Position numbers and translations under genes: made by a program. A DNA stretch of 40,122 nucleotides from an uncultured Eubacteriales bacterium (GTDB taxonomy: Bacteria; Bacillota; Clostridia; Lachnospirales; Lachnospiraceae): contig UQZF01000004.1 of the NCBI GenBank assembly GCA_900545455.1, positions 1 through 40,122 of the forward strand, read 5' to 3'. How positions within the stretch are numbered: position 1 is the first letter of the stretch; every line of letters begins with the position of its first letter. The notes beneath the pieces are model-generated. The model did no database searches, was not told the origin of the DNA, and saw nothing but the letters and a program-made list of their open reading frames with translations. Positions 25,310 to 32,367 of the stretch are shown here, piece by piece.

Positions 25310-25412
25310 TTATCCACAGAAGGAGTAAGAAAAAAATTCGTTGTTCACAAATCGTTCATTTTAAATTAAACAAACCTTCACAGGATTAACACGTTTTCTT
25401 CACTTATCCACA
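25310..25412 (+). other. Cluster of three DnaA-box sequences
   Basis: Two perfect boxes TTATCCACA at 25310-25318 and 25404-25412, and one single-mismatch box TTGTTCACA at 25341-25349, all in the same orientation in an AT-rich intergenic stretch. Start-to-start spacings are 31, 63 and 94 bases, i.e. 3, 6 and 9 helical turns, so all face one side of the helix. No dnaA or dnaN gene is near. See findings. Confidence 0.6.
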
Positions 25413-25478
25413 ATATAATAGGTTTCATAAAGATAAATGATTAAGGACATAAGTACTTAAGAATTTTTTTCATAATAA

Positions 25479-25508
25479 AGGGCTGATATCTGTATCAGCC
25501 CTCCTCCT
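25479..25508. terminator. Bidirectional terminator between cyclophilin and flippase genes
   Basis: A perfect 10-bp stem AGGGCTGATA/TATCAGCCCT (25479-25488 with 25493-25502) and 4-base loop. The plus side continues CCTCCTTTTTT; the minus side continues TTATTATG. It lies directly after the flippase stop. Confidence 0.75.
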
Positions 25509-25511
25509 TTT

Positions 25512-26735
25512 TTATCCCCTCTTTTTAAGTTTCACAAACAACATCCCACCGAAAATTACCGTAAGAAGCATCATCACTATCAGATATGCCATTCCTGCCC
25601 CTGCAATTCCCATTGACCTGACCATAACTACAGGCAGAATCACGGACACAATAAATGTTATCGTGTATCCCGCAAAAATCTCCTTCTGGAGTCGCATCAC
25701 GGTGAGCGCATAGTAGAAAAGAATGCTGACCGCATTAAATCCGCCCGCCGCTATGAGGACAAGCATAACCGATTTGTACGGTGCAAGCTCAAGGTCGTAG
25801 AGCCATGACAGCACAGGTATTCCAAGCCATGCTCCCGCACCGAACGTCACGACCGTGATTCCGACCGCAATCGCCACGAGAACCGCGACAAGCTTGGCAA
25901 ATGCTCTGCTGTCTCCCTGTTCGTAATGCCTTGCAAGCGTAGTAAGCATCGGTTTGAACACAAAACTGCTCCCCAGATTGATAACCATTGTCGGCATAAA
26001 TACAATTCCGTAAGCCAAGGTATCCCTGTCCGTCAGAGTCCACTCGACCACATACTTTGTGCCGTTCCACAGCCACATGCACATCGCCGAGCCGATAAAG
26101 AGAAGTATCGTGCTTCCAAACAGCGATTTCATTTTTTCCCTGTCAAACGATACCGAGAGCTTCTCAAAGCGTCTGCTCCACACGAGCGCAACAGCCGCAA
26201 CTCCAACAAGCCCCGTCAGTGCCGCAGCTGCCGAAGCGGCATATATGTTTCTCGTCACCCACGCAACAAGCGAAAACGTCGCCATAACAGCCAGCGTCCT
26301 GAATGCCATGGACATTCCCGATATGTCGATTCTGTCATTCCGCTGAAACTCGCCCTCGAACACATCCGCAATTCCGTCGAACATCTTCAAAAAGCACATT
26401 GTGATGATGAGCATGAAGCCCGCCGCATCGGCTCTTCCGTTCACGACATAGATTATTCCTACCAAAACGGCGCACACAAGCATCGCCGCACTGCTGAGCA
26501 TTCTGAACCCGAAGTACTCCTTAGCCTTGTACTGCTGCCTTACATCGGTCACCTGAAACGGTCTTATCTCAAAATAGCCTATTGTCAGAAGCATCTGCCC
26601 CGTTGTAAATGCCATATAGAATTTTGCACCCGCCTCCTCACCTACAAGTCTTTTGGCAAGCATAACAAATATAACGGTTGCAAGTGAATATATCCCGCTT
26701 CCGAGCATATTCCAGATAAATTGCTTTTTTTTCAT
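25512..26735 (-). CDS. Polysaccharide-biosynthesis flippase (Wzx/MurJ-MATE-like membrane protein)
   Basis: 407 residues with about 12 predicted helices and few charged loops. The N-terminus (NMLGSGIYSLATVIFVMLAKRLVGEEAGAKFY, split here by the length rule) and the TLARHYEQGD loop near residue 265 are typical of the oligosaccharidyl-lipid flippase branch of the MOP superfamily. It would move lipid-linked glycans across the membrane. No glycosyltransferase genes are adjacent, so the substrate is unknown. The ATG at 26735 starts MKKKQFIWN; upstream AAGGTG is a modest ribosome site. Monocistronic, followed by a terminator. Confidence 0.8.
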   Translation of the reverse strand: MKKKQFIWNMLGSGIYSLATVIFVMLAKRLVGEEAGAKFYMAFTTGQMLLTIGYFEIRPFQVTDVRQQYKAKEYFGFRMLSSAAMLVCAVLVGIIYVVNGRADAAGFMLIITMCFLKMFDGIADVFEGEFQRNDRIDISGMSMAFRTLAVMATFSLVAWVTRNIYAASAAAALTGLVGVAAVALVWSRRFEKLSVSFDREKMKSLFGSTILLFIGSAMCMWLWNGTKYVVEWTLTDRDTLAYGIVFMPTMVINLGSSFVFKPMLTTLARHYEQGDSRAFAKLVAVLVAIAVGITVVTFGAGAWLGIPVLSWLYDLELAPYKSVMLVLIAAGGFNAVSILFYYALTVMRLQKEIFAGYTITFIVSVILPVVMVRSMGIAGAGMAYLIVMMLLTVIFGGMLFVKLKKRG

Positions 26736-26771
26736 AAATACACCTTACATCTTATCTTTATCCTATGCACA

Positions 26772-26799
26772 TTGACTTTAAAAAGCCTTGTGCTATACT
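26772..26799 (+). promoter_or_regulatory. Promoter of the 86-residue gene
   Basis: TTGACT (26772-26777), a 16-base spacer and TATACT (26794-26799), about 37 bases before the ATG. Confidence 0.65.
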
Positions 26800-26835
26800 A
26801 TATACTATTATAAACCTACGCTATGGAGGATAATC

Positions 26836-27096
26836 ATGAAAGAACTTGATACCAATACAAAATTAGCACTTATGAAGAGAATCGATGACTTCGTTGAGAC
26901 CGAGCGCAACGACCAGCCCGGCATACCGGACACCACAATCATGATGCCTGAGCTCAACCGCATCGCCGAGGAATACTCTTTAGATGTTTCCGACCTCTTC
27001 ATCGCTTACCTCGACCACATCGCCATAACCAACAAGCGTGTAGCCCAGGAAGCAGAGGAAGAGTTGGACTTCACAAAAATCCAGCGTTTTTATTAA
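26836..27096 (+). CDS. Small cytoplasmic protein of unknown function
   Basis: 86 residues, not recognised. It is hydrophilic, mostly predicted helical and acidic, with no Cys. The ATG at 26836 (MKELDTNTKLALMKRIDDF) has TGGAGGA six bases upstream and is preferred to an upstream frame start at 26788 inside the promoter. Its stop codon directly abuts the stop codon of the convergent degV gene (27096/27097), so no terminator can fit between them. A helical bundle adaptor or regulator is possible but unproven. Confidence 0.78.
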   Translation: MKELDTNTKLALMKRIDDFVETERNDQPGIPDTTIMMPELNRIAEEYSLDVSDLFIAYLDHIAITNKRVAQEAEEELDFTKIQRFY

Positions 27097-27951
27097 TCAG
27101 ACGTTGCTTTTCTCAAAGAAAGCAACCGCGATGGCACCCGGACCGACATGTGTTCCTATGGCACCGCCGACTGACATTATGTCAAGCTTATCGGCGTGCT
27201 CTTCCCATAGGTGCGCACTGTCGGTTATATATTTGCGCAGAAGTGTGTCGTCAAGACCTGCATATCCGAGATAATACGGCTTGGAGAAATCAATGCCTCC
27301 CGCCTTCTCAATCTGCTGAACGAGCAGATTATTGCCCTGCTTAGAGCCTCTTGCCTTTCCAAGCATGACAACTTCTCCGTTCTCTATGGCAATAACCGGC
27401 TTGATTGACAGCATTCCGCCGACAAGCGCGGTCGCCTTGGAGATTCTTCCGCCCTTTTTAAGATATTCAAGCGTATCAAGCAGACCAACGACGCGGATGT
27501 TCTTTTTCGCGGTGTTAAGGATTTCCACAATGGCGTCCACATCCATTCCATCATCTTTAAGTCTCAATGCATACTCGACAAGTGTCCGCTCTCCCACGGT
27601 TACATTTTCACTGTCGACAACATGTACCATATCCTCATAATCCTCTGAGGCAATACATGCGCTCTGATACGTTCCCGACAGCTTTCCCGATATTGTTATT
27701 ACAATAATCTGCTCGCCCTCCTCGCGCGCTTTCTCATACTGCTCCTCAAATGCGTATGGCGCAACCTGGCTTGTGGTCGGAAGCTCATCGTTCTCAATAA
27801 GTTTCTCATAAAACTCCCTGTGCGTGAGATTCACGCCATCTAAGTACTCCTCCGTACCGAATCTCACATGGAGCGGCACAACCGTCACATCACTTCTGTA
27901 ATCCGCAGGCATATCCGATGCGCTGTCGGTTATTATTCTTATTTTGTTCAT
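27097..27951 (-). CDS. DegV-family fatty-acid-binding protein
   Basis: 284 residues. Hallmarks of DegV: the N-terminal RIITDSASDMPADY, ISGKLSGTYQSA (Ser/Thr residues that bind the fatty-acid carboxylate) and GPGAIAVAFF at the C-terminus (PF02645). Related FakB proteins present fatty acids to the kinase FakA for phosphorylation; no fakA is in the window. GGAGAAAG precedes the ATG. It lies 31 bases after pepT and may share its transcript. A 14-bp palindrome sits in the gap. Confidence 0.93.
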   Translation of the reverse strand: MNKIRIITDSASDMPADYRSDVTVVPLHVRFGTEEYLDGVNLTHREFYEKLIENDELPTTSQVAPYAFEEQYEKAREEGEQIIVITISGKLSGTYQSACIASEDYEDMVHVVDSENVTVGERTLVEYALRLKDDGMDVDAIVEILNTAKKNIRVVGLLDTLEYLKKGGRISKATALVGGMLSIKPVIAIENGEVVMLGKARGSKQGNNLLVQQIEKAGGIDFSKPYYLGYAGLDDTLLRKYITDSAHLWEEHADKLDIMSVGGAIGTHVGPGAIAVAFFEKSNV

Positions 27952-27967
27952 AAACTTTCTCCAAAGG

Positions 27968-27981
27968 TTAAGTTAACTTAA
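27968..27981. repeat. 14-bp perfect palindrome between pepT and degV
   Basis: TTAAGTTAACTTAA, in the 31-base gap between the two minus-strand genes. Function unknown; AT-rich palindromes can occur by chance. Confidence 0.35.
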
Positions 27982-27982
27982 T

Positions 27983-29221
27983 TTATAACTGATTTACATC
28001 TGCCACAATAGTCTTTATAATATCAACCATCTTATCCATGGACTGAATACATACATACTCATACTTTCCGTGGAAGTTATGTCCTCCGGTACTCAGGTTC
28101 GGACACGGAAGTCCCATGTATGACAGGCGCGCTCCGTCCGTACCGCCTCTGATCGGCTGTATTATAGGTTCTACACCGTTCTCCTTCATAGCTTCAACCG
28201 CACGATCGACTATATACATGTCGTTCTCAAGCTTTTCCCTCATGTTGTAATAGGAATCCTTCATATCAAGCATTATGGTTCCCTCGCCGTACTTGTCGTT
28301 GAGATAAGCCGTAATCTTCTCCATAACCGCCTTACGTCCGAGGAACTTGTCCATATCATGATCACGAACAATGTAATCAAGATAAGCGTTCTCCTCATCA
28401 CCGTTCATCGCACATAGGTGATAAAAGCCCTCATATCCCTCGGTATGTGCCGGTGTCTCTGCTGCCGGAAGCATTGAATTGAACTCCATCGCAATAAGAG
28501 CTGCGTTCTTCATCTTATTTTTTGCCTCACCCGGATGTATGTTTTCACCCTTAATGTGAACCTTCGCCGACGCGGCATTAAAGTTCTCGAACTCTATCTC
28601 GCCTAACATTCCTCCGTCGACCGTGTACGCATAATCAGCCCCGAAATGCTCAACATCGAATCTGTCCGCACCTCTTCCGATTTCCTCGTCGGGAGTGAAC
28701 GCAATACATATTTTTCCATGTCTGCTGCCCTCACCGGACTTGTCCTCTGCGATAATCTGAGCCGCTGCCGTCATAATCTCGGCAACACCTGCCTTGTCAT
28801 CTGCCCCTAAAAGAGTGGTTCCGTCAGTCACGATAATGTCCTGTCCTACATAATTTCTCAGATGAGGAAAAGTAACCGTATCCATCACAACGCCGAGCTT
28901 TTCGTTGAGCACGATATCCGCACCGTCATAGTCCTTTATAATTCTCGGCTTAATGTTCGCGCCCGACATTGCAGGTGCCGTATCCATGTGTGCTATAAGC
29001 CCGATAACCTTCTCGCCCTCAGCTCCCGCAGTTGCGGGAATGCTTCCGTACACATATCCGTCACCATCAACATGCGCGTCTGCCACACCTATCTCCCTGA
29101 GTTCGTCGACAAGAACATTTGCAAGAACGAGTTCCTTATCCGAACTCGGACAGCTCTCACTGTTCTCATCGGATGTTGTATCATAGCTGACATATTTAAG
29201 TAATCTTTCATAAGCTCTCAT
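27983..29221 (-). CDS. pepT: Peptidase T (tripeptide aminopeptidase)
   Basis: Zinc aminopeptidase of the M20B family that removes N-terminal residues from tripeptides in the cytoplasm. 412 residues, the standard length. Visible: metal-binding AHMDTAP, LLGADDKAGVAEIMTA, catalytic Glu pair in FTPDEEIGRGAD, and RGGTDGARLSYMGLP with TGGHNFHGKYE. The ATG at 29221 (MRAYERLLKYVSYDT) has AGAGG nine bases upstream; the frame start at 29227 is a TTG two codons earlier. degV follows. Confidence 0.96.
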   Translation of the reverse strand: MRAYERLLKYVSYDTTSDENSESCPSSDKELVLANVLVDELREIGVADAHVDGDGYVYGSIPATAGAEGEKVIGLIAHMDTAPAMSGANIKPRIIKDYDGADIVLNEKLGVVMDTVTFPHLRNYVGQDIIVTDGTTLLGADDKAGVAEIMTAAAQIIAEDKSGEGSRHGKICIAFTPDEEIGRGADRFDVEHFGADYAYTVDGGMLGEIEFENFNAASAKVHIKGENIHPGEAKNKMKNAALIAMEFNSMLPAAETPAHTEGYEGFYHLCAMNGDEENAYLDYIVRDHDMDKFLGRKAVMEKITAYLNDKYGEGTIMLDMKDSYYNMREKLENDMYIVDRAVEAMKENGVEPIIQPIRGGTDGARLSYMGLPCPNLSTGGHNFHGKYEYVCIQSMDKMVDIIKTIVADVNQL

Positions 29222-29286
29222 AATCAAATACCTCTCATTCCGCCTTAAACGGCTTAAATAATTGGAACTGTAAACACAGCTTTTTC

Positions 29287-29295
29287 AGTATAACA
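29287..29295 (-). promoter_or_regulatory. Extended -10 promoter of pepT
   Basis: Minus-strand TGTTATACT about 65 bases before the pepT ATG; no good -35. Confidence 0.4.
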
Positions 29296-29401
29296 CAGTT
29301 ATTTTAAAAAATCCACAGTAATGTTACAACTGTCACCAAAATGTTCTTTGACAATCGAATATACATACGTCTTAAATTACAAACATTTTTATTCAAAAGT
29401 A

Positions 29402-29430
29402 TTGTATTATATTTTCACGTCCAGTATACT
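29402..29430 (+). promoter_or_regulatory. Promoter of the lipoprotein gene at 29491
   Basis: TTGTAT (29402-29407), a 17-base spacer and TATACT (29425-29430), about 60 bases before the ATG. Confidence 0.6.
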
Positions 29431-29490
29431 GGTAACTATATTAAGTATTCATCCATAATATTATATCATTTCAACAAAGGAGCGATTATC

Positions 29491-30597
29491 ATGTTCACAA
29501 AATATTTATCAAGATTATCCGCTATGGCGGTAGCGGCCGCTGTAGTATTCTCATTATCCGGCTGCAATAAGTCCACGGCTTCAATTCCGGAGACTTCACC
29601 GGATGTAACCGTTGATGCATTATCAGAAATTGAAACAGTTGAAACTTCCGGCGAGAACCTTGTAAGCAGCGAATCTGCAACGGAAGAGAGCGCAACCAAG
29701 AAGTCCACAGCCAAGGAAACAAAGACCGAAGCAACAACAGAGAAGACAACTAAGAAAGAGGAGTCCTCGTCCAAGGCAGATGTCGTCGAGACTACGACTC
29801 AGGCTGCGACAACAAAGGCTGCCGGAACCACAACTGAGACAACCACTCAGAAGCAGACGGAGACAACAACTGCTGCTCAGAAACAGACTGAAAAGGCTAC
29901 CGAGGCACACAAGCACAGCTATACCTCGTCCGTTACAAAGGCTTCAACCTGCACAAGCGAGGGTGTCATGACATTCAAGTGTTCCTGCGGCGACAGCTAT
30001 ACCGAGACTATCGGTAAGACAGCCCACAGCTTCGGCGGCTACACATACAACAATGATGCCACTTATGAGTCAGACGGCACAGAGACAGCGGTATGCTCCG
30101 TGTGCGGTGACCGTACCACAAGAACTGCAGGCGGTACAAAACTTGTCCATGTCCACAGCTATGCAGAGTCCGTTACCACAGCGCCTACGTGCACAACAGA
30201 TGGCGTGAAGACGTTTGCATGTTCCTGCGGCAGCAGCTATACGGAAGTAATTCCGGCAACGGGACATCAGTTTGGCGACTATTCCTACAATAATGACGCG
30301 ACAACAAGTGCGGACGGGACAAAAACAAGGTACTGCTCAGTATGCGGCGAGACAGAAACAGTGACAGCCGAGGGCACCAAGAAGTCGCTGCCGAGCTGGT
30401 ATGATGAGCACAGCGAAACGCTTAATACGACAACGGGCGGACAGAGTGACGGCTCGCTGGAGGCGTACTTCGTCAGCGGGCAGTTTAGTTGGTCTGACGC
30501 AGCGCTTGGGTGTTGGGACTTTGGATACAGCATGACATCCGACTATGTGGGAACCTACGCAGAGGATAACGTGTACCACGGTTACCTTTATGAGTAA
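29491..30597 (+). CDS. Surface lipoprotein with Thr-rich stalk and duplicated Cys-ribbon repeats
   Basis: 368 residues, function unknown. Lipoprotein signal with lipobox LSGC (Cys at residue 25). Residues ~55-140 are a low-complexity stalk rich in Thr, Glu, Lys and Ala, likely spanning the wall. Two tandem repeats of about 80 residues follow (near 145-225 and 226-305), each with HxHSY, CTxxGVxTFxCSCGxSYTE, a GHxFGxY-type segment, NNDAT and CSVCG; the four Cys per repeat suggest a zinc ribbon or disulfides. A unique tail of ~60 residues is rich in Trp, Tyr and Asp. The start at 29491 has AAAGGAG; the longer frame from 29341 covers the promoter and is rejected. Confidence 0.85.
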   Translation: MFTKYLSRLSAMAVAAAVVFSLSGCNKSTASIPETSPDVTVDALSEIETVETSGENLVSSESATEESATKKSTAKETKTEATTEKTTKKEESSSKADVVETTTQAATTKAAGTTTETTTQKQTETTTAAQKQTEKATEAHKHSYTSSVTKASTCTSEGVMTFKCSCGDSYTETIGKTAHSFGGYTYNNDATYESDGTETAVCSVCGDRTTRTAGGTKLVHVHSYAESVTTAPTCTTDGVKTFACSCGSSYTEVIPATGHQFGDYSYNNDATTSADGTKTRYCSVCGETETVTAEGTKKSLPSWYDEHSETLNTTTGGQSDGSLEAYFVSGQFSWSDAALGCWDFGYSMTSDYVGTYAEDNVYHGYLYE

Positions 30598-30660
30598 AAG
30601 CGGTAACTGAGTTATACAAAAAATAAAATAAGCCATCTCCTTTGATTGTTTTGATTATAT

Positions 30661-30700
30661 AAAAGACGTATGCGAACTGTTCGTGTGCGTCTTTTTGTTT
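30661..30700 (+). terminator. Terminator after the lipoprotein gene
   Basis: A long stem (30661-30675 with 30681-30695, three G-T pairs; arms begin AAAAGACG and end CGTCTTTT) with a tiny loop, followed by TGTTTTT. It lies 64 bases after the stop and just left of the mobile element. Confidence 0.85.
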
Positions 30701-30746
30701 TTATATACCTCTGTCATATTTTACATGATACCAATATAAACAAATT

Positions 30747-30758
30747 AAATTTAGGAAA
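30747..30758 (+). repeat. Putative left attachment-site repeat
   Basis: AAATTTAGGAAA, identical to 37120-37131. It lies between the lipoprotein terminator and the ribosome site of the first element gene. Confidence 0.5.
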
Positions 30759-30776
30759 AGGAGGTTTAAGCAAACC

Positions 30777-31964
30777 ATGAACAAGAAGTTAAATATAATG
30801 GGTAGAATAATTGCATTACTGATTGTTGTCACTTTGTCTACGGTCAGTATATGTAACAAAAATGTAGCGGCGTTCTATAATCAGGACGGAAAAAACAAAG
30901 CTGACAAGGAAGATAGAAGTAAAACAAGAATACAAATTCAGCTTATGCAGTGCCATCATAAGGACACACACTACAACAGTAATGGAGTACACATCAATGA
31001 TACTACAGGAGATACGATAATAAGAAAATTTGAAATATCTCCCCGTGTAATCAATGACACCGCCGCCGGTACCGCAACCTACGACATCAACAAGTACGTC
31101 TATGAGTATGAGATGTCCTACTCCGAGGGACAGCAGGTTGACTATGCGGTTATGACTACACCAAACATCACCCATTTTGAAGATCCGGCCGCCAATGGTG
31201 TGACCGAAACTCACTGGCGTATGTACTGGCTGGGTGAGTACCGGAATACAATGGAAAACATCACGGCTACGACAGGCGCGAACGAATGGTACAGCTTCAA
31301 GGAACAGACCGGCGCGGAAGTCAACAACGATCTGAGCCATCAGACGTGGGAAACCGTGGAATCCGAAAATAACGGAATGTACAAAGGCGAATATGTCATC
31401 AGTCTGAATGTAAGCAGCACTATAGACAACGGACAGAAATTTCTGTACCTGTTTGAGGGCACGTACCCGGATAAAGACATTCATGACAGCAACCATCCCA
31501 CGGAGCAGGATAAAGGTGTTCCTGCCTATTGTGGTGCGCATGTGTACGGAATTATCGGAATTGTGTTTTACAGGAGCCTTACCTTTGATGCAAACGGCGG
31601 AACAATGGCGGTAGGCTCTATTTCTGATATGAAAGTATATAGCGGCAGTTCAAAGAGTAAGGTTTACACTTGGTACAATGATGTGAGTAAGGAAATGTGG
31701 TACTCCGACATCGACATCACATCCCCGCAGGTATCCACCCCTTACGGCACGGCATCGGTGAAAGCTCCCTCCCGCACTGATTACCTCTTCACGGGCTGGT
31801 ACGACAGTCCCGACGGCGGCGTGATGCTCTACGATACGGACGGCAACGCCGTGAAAGGCACGCAGTATTTTGATGCGGACGGTAACTGGATATACAAGGG
31901 GAACGTCACCGCGTATTCCGCAATAATATCGACCAAATCAATCAGTTTGTGGAAGGACAGGTAA
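30777..31964 (+). CDS. Secreted protein with InlB-type repeat, 3'-truncated
   Basis: 395 residues. A signal peptide or anchor helix lies near residues 8-31, then a domain of about 230 residues that I do not recognise, then a Listeria-Bacteroides (Flg_new/InlB B) repeat near 268-385, with LTFDANGGTM and APSRTDYLFTGWYDSPDGG. No wall-sorting motif or membrane anchor follows. The last ~12 residues (ISTKSISLWKDR) are an out-of-frame reading of the downstream VbhA-like gene, so the original 3' end was lost at a junction near 31910-31920. GC content rises clearly over 31720-31915. AAAGGAGG lies 11-12 bases before the ATG. Confidence 0.7.
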   Translation: MNKKLNIMGRIIALLIVVTLSTVSICNKNVAAFYNQDGKNKADKEDRSKTRIQIQLMQCHHKDTHYNSNGVHINDTTGDTIIRKFEISPRVINDTAAGTATYDINKYVYEYEMSYSEGQQVDYAVMTTPNITHFEDPAANGVTETHWRMYWLGEYRNTMENITATTGANEWYSFKEQTGAEVNNDLSHQTWETVESENNGMYKGEYVISLNVSSTIDNGQKFLYLFEGTYPDKDIHDSNHPTEQDKGVPAYCGAHVYGIIGIVFYRSLTFDANGGTMAVGSISDMKVYSGSSKSKVYTWYNDVSKEMWYSDIDITSPQVSTPYGTASVKAPSRTDYLFTGWYDSPDGGVMLYDTDGNAVKGTQYFDADGNWIYKGNVTAYSAIISTKSISLWKDR

Positions 31965-32275
31965 ATAAAGATAAAAGCGAGGTCGCGCCTGAAGATTATA
32001 AGAGCTTTGAAACATCGATGGAGCAATGCGAACAGTTCAGGAAGGAGCTGATTAATAATGGTTTTCAGCCGACTGACAGTCTTATGGATAATTACATAGT
32101 ACTGCTGGAAGAGAAGGAAAAGGGCAGAATCAGTGAGACGACACTTTCGTATATATCTGAGAAATTCAGAGCCGGAAGTGACGACAAGATAATCAACGAT
32201 ATAGTGGATGAGCTTATGAAGCAGGAGCTCCGACAGATGCAGACGGAGGCAATGGAGGCAGAAGCATGCCCGTAG
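31919..32275 (+). pseudogene. 5'-truncated VapD/VbhA-like gene remnant
   Basis: The reading frame from 31919 (NNIDQINQFVEGQV...) to the stop at 32275 matches the C-terminal part of the intact gene at 34690-35250. Shared pattern: FRxELxxNGFxxTDxLxxNY, a short linker, then IS/ITxxxLxxIS-like, FRxGSxD and INxIxxELxxQEL. The segment before it corresponds to the last helix of VapD, and the rest of the VapD domain is absent. The frame offers only a GTG at 31949 and an ATG at 32018, both without a ribosome site. It is joined to the truncated secreted-protein gene, so it is probably not expressed as a proper protein. A short translated VbhA-like protein cannot be ruled out. Confidence 0.6.
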
Positions 32276-32294
32276 ATGTGAGTAGCTTTACGCA

Positions 32295-32354
32295 GAGGTG
32301 AACTTAGTTCATCTTTGAATACAAAAGTTGTGAGGTGAACTAAGTTCACCTCAC
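32295..32354. promoter_or_regulatory. Pair of related palindromes upstream of the Cys/His-rich gene
   Basis: Site 2 (32330-32354) is a perfect palindrome: 12-base arms GTGAGGTGAACT and AGTTCACCTCAC around a single A. Site 1 (32295-32315) has the left arm GAGGTGAACT and the imperfect right arm AGTTCATCTT around a single T. Centres are 37 bases apart. No T-run follows, so operators are more likely than terminators. Site 2 ends two bases before the AAAGGAGG site of the next gene. Confidence 0.6.
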
Positions 32355-32367
32355 GGAAAGGAGGAAG

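Noticed and set aside
25298..25510. Chromosomal origin of replication
   Set aside because: DnaA boxes are present, but only three, with no dnaA, dnaN, rpmH or recF genes nearby. Kept as a DnaA-box cluster, not an oriC.
25926..26687. 253-residue frame on the plus strand
   Set aside because: Antisense to the flippase gene and extremely rich in Arg, His and Ser; typical shadow frame.
30816..31541. 241-residue frame on the minus strand
   Set aside because: Antisense to the secreted InlB-repeat gene, whose signal peptide and repeat are clear.
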